Part shown: piece after piece, positions 1 to 8,510 of the stretch
Layout: every line of letters begins with the position of its first letter
Numbering within the stretch: position 1 is the first letter of the stretch
Assembly: GCF_001673155.1 (NCBI RefSeq)
Contig: NZ_LZLE01000130.1
Span: 1 to 63,109, forward strand
Direction of reading: 5' to 3'
DNA: 63,109 bases
Source of the DNA: Mycobacterium sp. 1423905.2
GTDB taxonomy: Bacteria > Actinomycetota > Actinomycetes > Mycobacteriales > Mycobacteriaceae
The notes under the pieces: generated by a model
Database searches by the model: none
What the model was told of the DNA's origin: nothing
The model's input: the letters and a program-made list of their open reading frames with translations, nothing else
Program-made: the position numbers and the translations under genes

Positions 1-336
1 CACTGCCTGCGAGACCAGGCCCTGGATGTATGCCACAAAGCCGGGGTGCGCATCGACCTTGCCGACACCCGGGCCGCCTCACTGGCGACCGCCGTTCAGT
101 GCGTCATGGGCGGGCTAGGGGTGACCCTGATACCGCAGAGCGCGGTGCCCGTGGAGGCGGTCCGAAGTCGCATTGAACTGGCGCAGTTCGCCGCGCCGCG
201 GCCCGGGCGGCAGATCGGTCTGGTCTTCCGCGCGTCCAGCAAGCGCGATCAAGCCTATCGACGATTGGCCGGCATCATCGGCGACGCGATCGGCGCCGAA
301 CAGCCGGTCCGACCGGTAATGGAGGGCACACGTTAA
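1..336 (+). CDS. oxyR: OxyR-type LysR-family regulator, C-terminal part (5' end outside window)
   Basis: Reading frame 1 is open from the first base and ends with TAA at 334-336, so only about 111 C-terminal residues are visible. The second visible residue is Cys within [11 protein letters not shown], and the next Cys follows nine residues later. That is the spacing of the redox pair C199/C208 of E. coli OxyR, so both peroxide-sensing cysteines appear present. The following [13 protein letters not shown] segment is the usual effector-domain end of OxyR. In mycobacteria oxyR usually lies divergent from ahpC, which would be left of the window. M. tuberculosis oxyR is a pseudogene; this portion shows no damage. 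The DNA-binding half cannot be checked. Confidence 0.85.
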   Translation, partial: HCLRDQALDVCHKAGVRIDLADTRAASLATAVQCVMGGLGVTLIPQSAVPVEAVRSRIELAQFAAPRPGRQIGLVFRASSKRDQAYRRLAGIIGDAIGAEQPVRPVMEGTR

Positions 337-345
337 GTTCGGCTC

Positions 346-1044
346 ATGGAGAAGGTGATCGCCGTGCTGATGCGCGCCGAGCCGGACGACGAGTGGTGCA
401 ACCGGCAGCGCGGCGAAGTCGCCGATGCGCTGTTGGCGCTCGACGTTCCCGGCCTGGCGGTCAATGTCCGGGACAGCGCGGTGCGTGACTCGTTGATGAC
501 TTTGACGACGTTGGACCCGCCGGTCGCCGCGGTGGTCAGCCTGTGGACGCAACAGAGCTATGGCAGCCAAATGGCCGCAGCGCTGCGAACGCTGAGCCAG
601 GAGTGTGATCGGCTCGCCGCATATCTGGTGACCGAGTCGGTGCCGCTGGCCCCGCCGGTCACCGAACCCGGCGCGCGGACAACCGGTTTGGCGAACGTCG
701 CGTTGCTGCGACGGCCTCCCGAGCTAGACCAGACCACCTGGCTCAACCGCTGGCAGCTCGACCATACGGCGGTCGCCATCGAGACCCAGGCGACGTTCGG
801 TTATACCCAGAACTGGGTGGTGCGGGCCCTCACCGCCGATGCTCCGGGAATCAGCGGCATCGTCGAGGAGTTGTTTCCGGCCGACGCGGTCACCGACTTG
901 AAGGCCTTTTTCGGGGCCGCCGACGACGACGATCTGCAGGACCGGCTGACCCGGATGGTCGCCAGCACCAGTGCATTCGGCGCCAATACCAACATCGACA
1001 CCGTGCCCACCAGCCGCTACTTCTACCGGACACCGTTTGGATAA
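346..1044 (+). CDS. EthD-domain-like protein (Rv1874-like)
   Basis: 232-residue protein starting at ATG 346, ten bases after the oxyR stop. It has no signal peptide or membrane segment. The C-terminal half (about residues 125-230) contains a TTWLNRWQLDHTAVAIETQ stretch and ends in ATSRYFYRTPFG-like sequence, resembling the dimeric alpha/beta-barrel EthD fold. Size and position match Rv1874 of M. tuberculosis, which precedes Rv1875 and bfrA. No catalytic residues can be assigned and the role is unknown. The spacing suggests cotranscription with the next gene, whose start is 15 bp downstream. Confidence 0.6.
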   Translation: MEKVIAVLMRAEPDDEWCNRQRGEVADALLALDVPGLAVNVRDSAVRDSLMTLTTLDPPVAAVVSLWTQQSYGSQMAAALRTLSQECDRLAAYLVTESVPLAPPVTEPGARTTGLANVALLRRPPELDQTTWLNRWQLDHTAVAIETQATFGYTQNWVVRALTADAPGISGIVEELFPADAVTDLKAFFGAADDDDLQDRLTRMVASTSAFGANTNIDTVPTSRYFYRTPFG

Positions 1045-1059
1045 GCGAGGGACTTGCCG

Positions 1060-1512
1060 ATGAGCACATCGATGGCACTGCGCGATGCAGTGAGGCTGAG
1101 CGCGACCGAAAGCGGACTGGCGGTCGTCTCGACCGTTCGCGCCGACGGGACCGTGCAGGCCTCGTTGGTCAACGTGGGCCTCTTGGCGCACCCGGCCAGC
1201 GGCGAGCAAGTGCTCGGATTCACCACGTACGGCAAGGTCAAGCTCGCCAATCTGCGGGCGCGCCCGCAACTTGCGGTCACCTTCCGTTCCGGCTGGCAGT
1301 GGGCGACCGTCGAAGGCCGCGCCGAGTTGGCCGGTCCGGAGGACGCGCAGCCCTGGCTCACCGATGCCGATCAGCTGCGGCTGTTGCTGCGCGACGTCTT
1401 CACCGCGGCGGGCGGCAGCCACGACGACTGGGACACCTACGACCGCGTCATGGCACAGGAGCGTCGCGCGGTGGTGCTGATCGCGCCGACTCGCGTCTAC
1501 AGCAACGGTTAG
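1060..1512 (+). CDS. Pyridoxamine 5'-phosphate oxidase-fold flavin/F420-binding protein (Rv1875-like)
   Basis: 150-residue split-barrel protein. ATG 1060 is preferred over the in-frame TTG at 1054 because GCGAGG at 1045-1050 is well placed for it. The N-terminal pattern, a strand with LAVVSTVRADGTVQASLVN followed by a KLANLRARPQLAVTF segment, is typical of PPOX-like proteins of the actinobacterial F420-binding group. In that group such proteins bind F420 or a flavin and reduce or sequester it. The actual substrate is unknown. The gene sits between the EthD-like gene and the crotonase in a tight rightward run, in the same place as Rv1875. Confidence 0.7.
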   Translation: MSTSMALRDAVRLSATESGLAVVSTVRADGTVQASLVNVGLLAHPASGEQVLGFTTYGKVKLANLRARPQLAVTFRSGWQWATVEGRAELAGPEDAQPWLTDADQLRLLLRDVFTAAGGSHDDWDTYDRVMAQERRAVVLIAPTRVYSNG

Positions 1513-1521
1513 GCTCCATCC

Positions 1522-2277
1522 GTGACGCTGCTGATCGAGGACCTCAACCGCGTACGCACCCTCACCCTGAATCGGCCCCAAGCGCTCAATGCGTTCAACG
1601 AAGCCCTGTACGACGCGACCGCGCATGCGCTGCTTGACGCCGCCGATGACCCGCACGTCGCCGTCGTCCTCTTGACCGGATCGGGCCGTGGTTTCAGTGC
1701 CGGCACCGATCTCGCCGAGATGCAGGCACGCATCACCGACCCCGACTTCGCGCCGGGCAAGTTCGGGTTCCCGGGGCTCATCGACGCCCTCAGCGCCTTC
1801 CCCAAACCGCTCATCTGCGCGGTCAACGGCGTCGGTGTCGGCATCGGCGCCACCATTCTCGGCTACGCCGACTTGGCGTTCATGTCCTCGACGGCGCGGT
1901 TGAAATGCCCGTTCACCAGCCTGGGCGTGGCGCCGGAGGCCGCCTCGTCGTACCTGTTGCCGCAGCTGGTCGGCCGGCAGAACGCCGCCTGGTTATTGAT
2001 GTCCTCGGAATGGATCGACGCCGACGAAGCCCTGCGGATGGGGCTGGTCTGGCGGGTGTGCGAGCCCGACGTGTTGCTGGCCGAAGCCCGTCGGCACGCC
2101 GAGATTTTGGCCGCGCGGCCGATCCCGAGTCTGATGGCGGTCAAGCACACGATGGTCGAACCGGTGCGTCCGGAGATCGCCGCGGCGACGAGCCGGGAGA
2201 ACGCTCACTTCGTCGAGTTGATGGGCGCCCAAGCCAACGCGGCGGCGTTGGAAGACTTCAGCAGACGGCGTCGGTAG
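1522..2277 (+). CDS. Enoyl-CoA hydratase/isomerase (crotonase) family protein
   Basis: 251 residues from GTG 1522, nine bases after the preceding stop. The crotonase oxyanion-hole elements are visible: GSGRGFSAGTDLAEM near residues 53-67 and AVNGVGVGIGATILGYADLAF near 98-118. The usual general-acid Glu of true hydratases is not obvious in the second motif region, so isomerase or other CoA chemistry is possible. The M. tuberculosis Rv1875-bfrA interval lacks this gene as I recall it, so it looks like an insertion. Its 3' end overlaps the convergent bfd gene by 20 bp. Confidence 0.8.
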   Translation: MTLLIEDLNRVRTLTLNRPQALNAFNEALYDATAHALLDAADDPHVAVVLLTGSGRGFSAGTDLAEMQARITDPDFAPGKFGFPGLIDALSAFPKPLICAVNGVGVGIGATILGYADLAFMSSTARLKCPFTSLGVAPEAASSYLLPQLVGRQNAAWLLMSSEWIDADEALRMGLVWRVCEPDVLLAEARRHAEILAARPIPSLMAVKHTMVEPVRPEIAAATSRENAHFVELMGAQANAAALEDFSRRRR

Positions 2278-2461
2278 CTTCTCGCAACTCGGCGGTGTTG
2301 CCGGCCGCGGCGGCGATGATCGCGCGGATCGTGCGTCGGCACCGCCCGCAGTCGCCCCCGGCTCCGCACGCCGCAGCGATCTCTTTCGACGTCGAAGCGC
2401 CGCGAGCGACGATGTCACACACGGTCTGGTTGGTCGCTCCAACACAGAGGCAGACGTACAT
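2258..2461 (-). CDS. bfd: Bacterioferritin-associated ferredoxin
   Basis: 67-residue [2Fe-2S] protein. The start is set at the Met of MYVCLCVGAT because this is the universal Bfd N-terminus; the upstream extension has no counterpart. Cys4, Cys6 and the pair in DCGRC form the CxC...CxxC cluster-ligand set of Bfd. Bfd docks on bacterioferritin and delivers electrons that reduce core Fe(III) so iron can be mobilised. The gene is divergent from bfrA, about 300 bp away, and the shared intergenic region holds two IdeR-type boxes, which fits coordinated iron control. Confidence 0.9.
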   Translation of the reverse strand: MYVCLCVGATNQTVCDIVARGASTSKEIAAACGAGGDCGRCRRTIRAIIAAAAGNTAELREATDAVC

Positions 2462-2521
2462 CAGCAAACCCCCATGCCCTGTCGGCCTACCGGCGAAGCG
2501 CATCCATCCATAGACCGCATA

Positions 2522-2564
2522 TTAGCCGAGTCTAACCTAAGTTCGTTAGCGCAGTCTAACCTAA
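2522..2564. promoter_or_regulatory. Two tandem IdeR iron boxes between bfd and bfrA
   Basis: Two 19-bp sites, 2522-2540 and 2546-2564, each match 15 of 19 positions of the mycobacterial IdeR consensus TTAGGTTAGGCTAACCTAA; the right half CTAACCTAA is intact in both. They start 24 bp apart. Two adjacent boxes are known upstream of M. tuberculosis bfrA, where IdeR-Fe activates storage genes under high iron. Here they could also act on bfd in the other direction. Confidence 0.85.
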
Positions 2565-2757
2565 CTCCACCGCTAACGGCCGTCGACCTGATTTCGAAAG
2601 ACGCGCCGACGGTCCTGGACCGAATGCCCGCAGAGCCCTGTCCTGCACTAGATTTAGACGGCCAGCAAAAGGTGCTGCTAGAAGCGCGCGGGTGAGCTCC
2701 AGCCCAGCCACCCGAGGCGGTTCACGATGACAGCCTTCACACCCCCGAGGAGCGATC

Positions 2758-3237
2758 ATGCAAGGCGATCCGGATGTTTTGCGCCTGCTCAACGAACAAC
2801 TGACCAGCGAGCTCACCGCCATCAACCAATACTTCCTGCACTCGAAGATGCAGGACAACTGGGGTTTCACCGAGCTGGCGCAGCACACCCGCGCGGAATC
2901 CTTCGACGAGATGCGGCACGCCGAGGCGATCACCGACCGAATTCTGTTGCTCGACGGCCTGCCGAACTATCAGCGCATCTTCTCGTTGCGCATCGGCCAG
3001 ACGCTGCGCGAGCAGTTCGAGGCGGACCTAGCTATTGAGTACGAGGTGCTGGACCGGCTCAAGCCGGGCATCATCTTGTGCCGGGAAAAGCAGGACAGCA
3101 CCAGCGCCGTGCTGCTCGAGAAGATCGTGGCCGACGAGGAACTTCATGTCGACTACTTGGAGACGCAACTCGAGTTGATGGACAAGTTGGGTGAGGAGCT
3201 GTACTCCGCGCAGTGCGTCTCCCGCCCACCGAGCTGA
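2758..3237 (+). CDS. bfrA: Bacterioferritin BfrA
   Basis: 159-residue haem ferritin, the standard length, corresponding to Rv1876. The ferroxidase-centre residues are at expected positions: Glu18, Glu51, His54, Glu94 (IEYEVLD) and the EELH pair near 127-130. Met52 in DEMRH is the axial haem ligand at the dimer interface. It assembles as a 24-mer that oxidises and stores iron in the cytosol, with Bfd serving for release. GAGGAGCGATC just upstream of ATG 2758 is a good ribosome binding site. IdeR boxes about 200 bp upstream indicate iron-dependent transcription. Confidence 0.95.
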   Translation: MQGDPDVLRLLNEQLTSELTAINQYFLHSKMQDNWGFTELAQHTRAESFDEMRHAEAITDRILLLDGLPNYQRIFSLRIGQTLREQFEADLAIEYEVLDRLKPGIILCREKQDSTSAVLLEKIVADEELHVDYLETQLELMDKLGEELYSAQCVSRPPS

Positions 3238-3349
3238 AACCATTTCGGTCGCGGACCGGTCGACAGCTAGCCGCTGCCGTGTGATTGCCGTTGGCTCACA
3301 GAGGGCACTCGTCAGGATCTGACGCCCACCAGGGCCGAGAAAGGCAGGC

Positions 3350-5434
3350 ATGACAAGCGCGACACCATCAGCCGTGACGGCGGCCCGTCCCGCCGACATG
3401 GCGCTGAGTAGCACGCTGATCAGCCCGCAACGGCGGAACCTGATCTTCCTGGCGATCGTGCTTGGCATGTTGTTGGCGGCGTTGGACCAGACCATTGTCG
3501 CGACCGCGCTGCCGACCATCGTCGCCGACTTGGGCGACGCCGGACGTCAATCGTGGGTGGTGACCAGCTACCTGCTGGCGTCGACGATCGTCACCGCGCT
3601 GGTCGGCAAGCTCGGTGATGTCTTCGGTCGCAAGCGGGTGTTCCAGGCTGCTGTCGTGTCGTTCGTCATCGGTTCGGTGTTGTGCGGGCTGGCCCAGTCG
3701 ATGGCCATGCTGGTCGGGGCGCGCGCGCTGCAGGGCATCGGCGGTGGTGGGATCACCGTCACCGCCAGCGCATTGATCGGCGAGGTGGTGCCGCTGCGCG
3801 AACGCGGTCGTTATCAGGGCATTCTCGGCGCCGTATTTGGGGTCACCACGGTGGTCGGACCGCTGCTCGGCGGCTACTTCACCGACTACCTCACGTGGCG
3901 ATGGGCGTTCTGGATCAACCTTCCGGTGTCGGTGGTGGTGATCTTCGTGGCCGCCGCGGCGATACCCGCGCTGACCGCAACCACCAAGCCGGTCATCGAC
4001 TATGCCGGGATCGTGTTCATCGGCTTGGGTGCCGCCGCACTGACCCTCGCCACCAGCTGGGGCGGGACGCGGTACCCGTGGGGTTCGACGACGATCATCG
4101 GGCTGTTCGTCGGTGCGGTGGTAGCACTGTGCGCGTTCGTGTGGGTGGAAAACCGCGCCACCGAACCGATATTGCCGATCCGGCTCTTCAGCAGTCCGGT
4201 GTTCACCGTGTGTTGCGTGCTGTCTTTTGTCGTCGGCTTCGCGATGCTGGGCGCGATGACGTTCCTGCCGACCTACATGCAATACGTCAACGGCGTCTCG
4301 GCGACTACGTCGGGCTTGCGCACCCTGCCGATGGTCGTCGGCATGCTCATCACGTCGACCGGCAGCGGCACGCTGGTCGGCCGCACCGGCCGGTACAAAC
4401 TCTTCCCTGTCGCGGGCACCGCCATCATGGCCACGGCCTTCGTGTTGATGTCGCGCATGAACCCGTCCACCTCCGCCCTCGTGCAGTCGCTGTACTTGCT
4501 GCTGTTGGGCGCGGGCATCGGCTTGTCCATGCAAGTCCTGGTCCTCATCGTGCAGAACACCTCTAATTTCGAGGACCTCGGCGTCGCCACCTCCGGTGTG
4601 ACCTTCTTCCGCACCATCGGAAGTTCCTTCGGGGCAGCGATTTTCGGATCGTTGTTCGTCAACTTCCTCAATCGCCGAATGGGTCCGGCGCTGGCGGCCA
4701 GCGGTGCGCCACCCGATGCGGTCAGTTCCCCGGCGGCCCTGCATCGGCAACCACACAACGTGGCCGCGCCGATCGTGCAGGCTTACTCCGAATCACTGAG
4801 TCAGGTTTTCCTGTGGGCCGCGCCGGTGGCTGCCGTCGGCTTTCTGTTGGCGTTGTTCCTGCGCGAGGTTCCGCTGCGCGACATCCACAACAGCGCCGTC
4901 GACCTCGGCGACGGCTTCGGGATGCCAAGCACCGATACACCGGAAAGCTTGCTGGAGAACGCCATCGCGCGAATGCTGCGCGGTGACCCGGGTGTCCGAC
5001 TGCGTAGCATCGCGATGCGGCCCGATTGCCGACTCGACGTCGCCGGCCTCTGGGGCGTCATGCGGGTCAACCGCTTCGGCCAATTCTTCGGCACCGCTCG
5101 GCTGACCGATATCGGCGACTATCTGCGGGTGCCCTTCGAAGTGCTCGAACCCACCTTCACCCGCCTAGCCGCCACCGGTTACATCCTGCGCGACGGCGAC
5201 CGCATGTGGCTGACTCCCGCGGGCGTAGCCCAAGTGGAGTACGTGTACTCGCTGCTGCTGGGCTGGATCATGGACAAGCTGGAGCGTTCGCCCGGCTTCG
5301 CGGGTCGCCCGGACCGCCGCAGGGTGGAGGAGGCCCTGCAACATGTCGCGTATCGGCTTCTGGTGCAACGTGATTGGGGCGGCGACGCGCCGACCATGGC
5401 GATCGCCGGACCGCACGCCAAGGCGGCGACCTGA
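3350..5434 (+). CDS. MFS drug exporter (DHA2/EmrB type) with C-terminal winged-helix-like domain (Rv1877-like)
   Basis: 694 residues. Positions about 30-525 form a 14-TM DHA2 transporter; visible signatures are LDQTIVATALPTIVADL in TM1, GKLGDVFGRKRVF in the first cytoplasmic loop, and ALQGIGGGGITVTASALIGE. Residues about 535-690 are soluble. They include FEVLEPTFTRLAATGYILR followed by a short beta-wing and WLTPAGVAQVEYV, which reads like a MarR/PadR-type winged helix. Rv1877 has nearly the same length and position. The likely role is proton-driven drug efflux. What the fused domain senses or binds is unknown. The next genes follow closely on the same strand. Confidence 0.85.
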   Translation: MTSATPSAVTAARPADMALSSTLISPQRRNLIFLAIVLGMLLAALDQTIVATALPTIVADLGDAGRQSWVVTSYLLASTIVTALVGKLGDVFGRKRVFQAAVVSFVIGSVLCGLAQSMAMLVGARALQGIGGGGITVTASALIGEVVPLRERGRYQGILGAVFGVTTVVGPLLGGYFTDYLTWRWAFWINLPVSVVVIFVAAAAIPALTATTKPVIDYAGIVFIGLGAAALTLATSWGGTRYPWGSTTIIGLFVGAVVALCAFVWVENRATEPILPIRLFSSPVFTVCCVLSFVVGFAMLGAMTFLPTYMQYVNGVSATTSGLRTLPMVVGMLITSTGSGTLVGRTGRYKLFPVAGTAIMATAFVLMSRMNPSTSALVQSLYLLLLGAGIGLSMQVLVLIVQNTSNFEDLGVATSGVTFFRTIGSSFGAAIFGSLFVNFLNRRMGPALAASGAPPDAVSSPAALHRQPHNVAAPIVQAYSESLSQVFLWAAPVAAVGFLLALFLREVPLRDIHNSAVDLGDGFGMPSTDTPESLLENAIARMLRGDPGVRLRSIAMRPDCRLDVAGLWGVMRVNRFGQFFGTARLTDIGDYLRVPFEVLEPTFTRLAATGYILRDGDRMWLTPAGVAQVEYVYSLLLGWIMDKLERSPGFAGRPDRRRVEEALQHVAYRLLVQRDWGGDAPTMAIAGPHAKAAT

Positions 5435-5476
5435 CCGTTCGCCGGTGCCCGCTGGGCTCGGGCGTACCATCTCGCC

Positions 5477-5971
5477 ATGAGCCGAATCGGAACCTTTCCT
5501 GACGACGACGTCTATGGCTGGATCCTGAAGTCTCCCGATCTGGGCGGTGCGATCGCCAACTTCAGTCAGGCGGTCTACACCAAGAACCGGCTGCCGTTGC
5601 GCACCCGCGAACTAGCGCGCGCCGTCATCGCCGACAACAACGAATGCGTCGTGTGCGCCAACACCCGCGACGCCGATGGACCGGCGGCCGGCGTCGACGA
5701 AGACCTCTACGAGCATGCGTCGCAGTGGCGCACCTGGCCCGGCTACAGCGAACAGGAGCGGCTGGCCGCCGAGTTCGCGCACCGGTTCTCCACCGAGCAC
5801 ACCGCCCTGCGCGACGACGAAGACTTCTGGGCCAGGGCGCAACAACACTTCTCCGAGGAGTTGCTTGCCGACTTGGCGCTGTCGTGTGCCCTGTGGGTCG
5901 GTATGGGCCGGGTCTTGCGCACCTTGGACATCGGTCAAGCCTGCAAACTCACCTTGCCCAGCCGCGCTTGA
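5477..5971 (+). CDS. Carboxymuconolactone decarboxylase/AhpD-family protein
   Basis: 164 residues. The alkylhydroperoxidase-like core is visible: LPLRTRELARAVIADNN followed by ECVVCANTRDADG, with Cys57 and Cys60 as the CxxC pair and Glu just before it. In AhpD these cysteines exchange thiols with a peroxidase partner; many CMD-fold homologues have other or unknown functions. The gene ends 37 bp before glnA3 and is probably cotranscribed with it. I do not recall a counterpart between Rv1877 and Rv1878, so it may be an insertion. Confidence 0.8.
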   Translation: MSRIGTFPDDDVYGWILKSPDLGGAIANFSQAVYTKNRLPLRTRELARAVIADNNECVVCANTRDADGPAAGVDEDLYEHASQWRTWPGYSEQERLAAEFAHRFSTEHTALRDDEDFWARAQQHFSEELLADLALSCALWVGMGRVLRTLDIGQACKLTLPSRA

Positions 5972-6008
5972 GAACACGCGGCTGACACCCGCGCTGCACA
6001 ATGCTGCC

Positions 6009-7361
6009 ATGACAGCCACTCCGCTTGCCGCCGCGGCGATCGCCCAACTGGAGGCCGAGGGCGTCGACACCGTCATCGGCACGGTGGTCAATCCCGCCGG
6101 ATTGATCAACGCCAAGACGGTGCCGATCCGGCGGACGAACACCTTTGCCGATCCGGGGCTGGGCGCCAGTCCCGTCTGGCATGTCTTCGCCATCGACCAG
6201 AGCGGAATCGCGTTCACCGAGAATCTCAGCGTCGTAGGCGATCAACGGATCCGGATCGACCTGTCGGCGCTGCGCATCATCGGTGAGGGCTTGGCGTGGG
6301 CGCCGGCATCGTTCTTCGATCAGGACGGCGAGCCCGTCGCCGCCTGCAGCCGCGGAACGCTGCACCGCGTCGAAGCCGCGCTCGCCGATGCCGGCATCGA
6401 GGCCGTCGTCGGCCACGAGGTTGAGTTCGTTCTCGTCGGACCGGACGGGCAGCAGTTGCCCTCGACCTTGTGGGCACAGTACGGGCTGGCCGGCATCCTG
6501 GAACGGGAAGCATTCGTCCGTGACGTCATCGGCGCCGCCACGTCGGCCGGGGCGGCGATCGAGCAGTTCCATGCCGAGTCGGGGGCCAACCAGTTCGAGC
6601 TGTCGTTGGCACCGCACGCACCGGTGGCCGCTGCCGATCAGTTGGTGCTGATGCGCATCATCCTCGGGCGTGCGGCGCGCCGGCAGGGGTTGCGCGTCAG
6701 TTTCTCCCCGGCGCCGTTCGCCGGCAGCGTGGGATCGGGTGCGCACCAACACTTTTCGTTGTCCACCGCGGACGGTCCGCTGTTCTCGGGCGGACCGGGT
6801 CCGGGCGGCATGACCGCGGCCGGACAAAGCGCGCTGGCCGGCGTGCTGCGCGGACTGCCCCAAGCCCAGGGAATATTGTGCGGGTCGATCGTGTCGGGGC
6901 TGCGGATGCGGCCGCGCAATTGGGCGGGAGCGTACGCGTGTTGGGGCGTCGAGAACCGCGAGGCTGCTCTGCGCTTCGTCGAGGCCAACATCGGCAATCC
7001 GCGCGGCGGTAACGCCGAGGTCAAGATCGTCGATCCGTCCGCGAACCCCTACCTCGCATCGGCAGCGATCCTGGGGCTCGCGCTCGACGGCGTCCGGTCG
7101 CAAGCGGAGCTGCCGCCGGAAACAACCGTGGACCCCGCGCAGCTCTCCGAATCCGACCGCGTCAGCGCCGGAACCGTGCTGCTACCCGAATCACAGCGGG
7201 AAGCTCTTGCCGCACTGGAACATTCTCAACTGATGCGGTCCATCCTCGGCGATGCCGCAGTGGACTCGGTCGTCGCGGTCCGACGCATGGAAGACGAGCG
7301 TTACGGCGACCTGGATCCGGCGGCTCTGGCCGACAGATTCCGGATGGCTTGGAGCGTATGA
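6009..7361 (+). CDS. glnA3: Glutamine synthetase-like enzyme GlnA3
   Basis: 450 residues when begun at ATG 6009, exactly the length of Rv1878; the open frame extends further upstream but overlaps the CMD gene. Glutamine-synthetase-type elements are present: GHEVEFVLVG and ESGANQFELSL (metal-binding Glu), GSGAHQHFSLS (metal/ATP His) and EVKIVDPSANPYLA. The tyrosine adenylylation loop of GlnA1 is not evident. GlnA3 proteins of actinobacteria do not make glutamine; in Streptomyces they glutamylate polyamines, and spermine glutamylation has been reported for the M. tuberculosis protein. The stop overlaps the start of the following amidohydrolase by 4 bp, implying translational coupling. Confidence 0.9.
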   Translation: MTATPLAAAAIAQLEAEGVDTVIGTVVNPAGLINAKTVPIRRTNTFADPGLGASPVWHVFAIDQSGIAFTENLSVVGDQRIRIDLSALRIIGEGLAWAPASFFDQDGEPVAACSRGTLHRVEAALADAGIEAVVGHEVEFVLVGPDGQQLPSTLWAQYGLAGILEREAFVRDVIGAATSAGAAIEQFHAESGANQFELSLAPHAPVAAADQLVLMRIILGRAARRQGLRVSFSPAPFAGSVGSGAHQHFSLSTADGPLFSGGPGPGGMTAAGQSALAGVLRGLPQAQGILCGSIVSGLRMRPRNWAGAYACWGVENREAALRFVEANIGNPRGGNAEVKIVDPSANPYLASAAILGLALDGVRSQAELPPETTVDPAQLSESDRVSAGTVLLPESQREALAALEHSQLMRSILGDAAVDSVVAVRRMEDERYGDLDPAALADRFRMAWSV

Positions 7362-8479
7362 CCGGGCTGAAGGAATGCTCGGCGCTAGGGGAGCACATCG
7401 GGTCACTGCTGCTGGTCGATCAGCACATGCACGGCTGCTGGTTGACCGCGGGGGACCGGCAACGCTTCGAGAACGCCCTGAACGAGGCCAACACCGAGCC
7501 GCTGGCCGACTTCGACTCCGGCTTCGACACGCAGCTCGGTTTTGCCGTGCGCGCGCATTGCGGCCGCCTTCTCGGCTTACCGAAACATGCGGACCCGCAA
7601 GCCTATTGGGCGCGCCGCAGCATGTTCGACGAGGTCGAGTTGGCGCGCCGCTTCCTGCCGGCCGCGGGGGTGAGCAACTGGTTGGTCGACACCGGTATCG
7701 GATCGGATGTCACCGGGGTCGCCGAGCTGGCCGATTTGTCGGGCGGACCGGCGCACGAGGTGGTCCGCCTCGAACAAGTCGCCGAGCAGGCCGCGCAGGC
7801 CGCTGGGGACTACGCCTCGGCGTTCCAGGACATTCTCCAGCGTCGCACGGCCACCGCAGTCGGCACCAAGTCGATCCTGGCATACCGCGGGGGGTTCGAC
7901 CGGGACCTGGCCGAGCCGGCGCCCGCCGAGGTGTCGACGGCCGCCCAGCGGTGGCGTGACCAGGGCGGGGTCGGCCTACACGACCGCGTCCTGCTCAGCT
8001 TCGGGTTGCACCAAGCGTTGCGCCTCGGCAAGCCGCTGCAGTTGCACGTGGGACTGGGCGACCGCGATTGTGACCTGCACAAGACCAATCCGCTGCATTT
8101 GCTCGACTTCTTGCGCCAGTCGGGTGATACCCCGATTGTCTTGCTGCACTGCTATCCCTACGAACGCGAAGCCGGGTACCTCGCCCAAGCGTTCAACAAC
8201 GTCTACGTCGACTGCGGTCTGAGCGTGAACCACCTGGGGGCCAACGCGCCGGCGTTCCTTGCCCGAATGCTCGAGCTCGCGCCGTTCCGCAAGATCCTGT
8301 ACTCGTCGGACGGGTACGGTCCCGCAGAGTTGCACTTTCTGGGTGCAGCGTTGTGGCGCAATGGAATTCATCGCGTACTGCAACGATTCGTCGACAGTGG
8401 CGACTGGAGCGAGCGCGACGCCGTCCGGGTGGTGGATCTCATCGGCCGGGATAACGCCGCCCGCATTTACCGCGTTTGA
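7358..8479 (+). CDS. Amidohydrolase-family protein coupled to glnA3 (Rv1879-like, FluG N-domain-like)
   Basis: 373 residues from ATG 7358, which overlaps the glnA3 stop as ATGA; a TTG nine bases upstream is possible but less likely. TIM-barrel metal ligands are suggested by DQHMHG (HxH) near residue 24, LQLHVGLGD, VLLHCYPY and YSSDGYGPAE near the end. It corresponds to Rv1879 (378 aa). In fungal FluG an amidohydrolase domain of this kind is fused in front of a GlnA3-like domain; here the same two modules are separate, overlapping genes in the reverse order. Hydrolysis of the gamma-glutamyl product, or of a related amide, is a reasonable inference, not shown. Confidence 0.8.
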   Translation: MTGLKECSALGEHIGSLLLVDQHMHGCWLTAGDRQRFENALNEANTEPLADFDSGFDTQLGFAVRAHCGRLLGLPKHADPQAYWARRSMFDEVELARRFLPAAGVSNWLVDTGIGSDVTGVAELADLSGGPAHEVVRLEQVAEQAAQAAGDYASAFQDILQRRTATAVGTKSILAYRGGFDRDLAEPAPAEVSTAAQRWRDQGGVGLHDRVLLSFGLHQALRLGKPLQLHVGLGDRDCDLHKTNPLHLLDFLRQSGDTPIVLLHCYPYEREAGYLAQAFNNVYVDCGLSVNHLGANAPAFLARMLELAPFRKILYSSDGYGPAELHFLGAALWRNGIHRVLQRFVDSGDWSERDAVRVVDLIGRDNAARIYRV

Positions 8480-8510
8480 CCACCGCCGACACCGGGGTAT
8501 ATAGGCGATC

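Noticed and set aside
724..1656. 310-codon minus-strand frame across the EthD-like, PPOX and crotonase genes
   Set aside because: It spans three genes on the other strand, all with clear family signatures, and has no domain of its own.
3368..4756. Long open frame on the minus strand (462 codons) opposite the MFS exporter
   Set aside because: Composition is Arg/His/Gln/Asp-rich with no domain, as expected for the antisense of a GC-rich gene.
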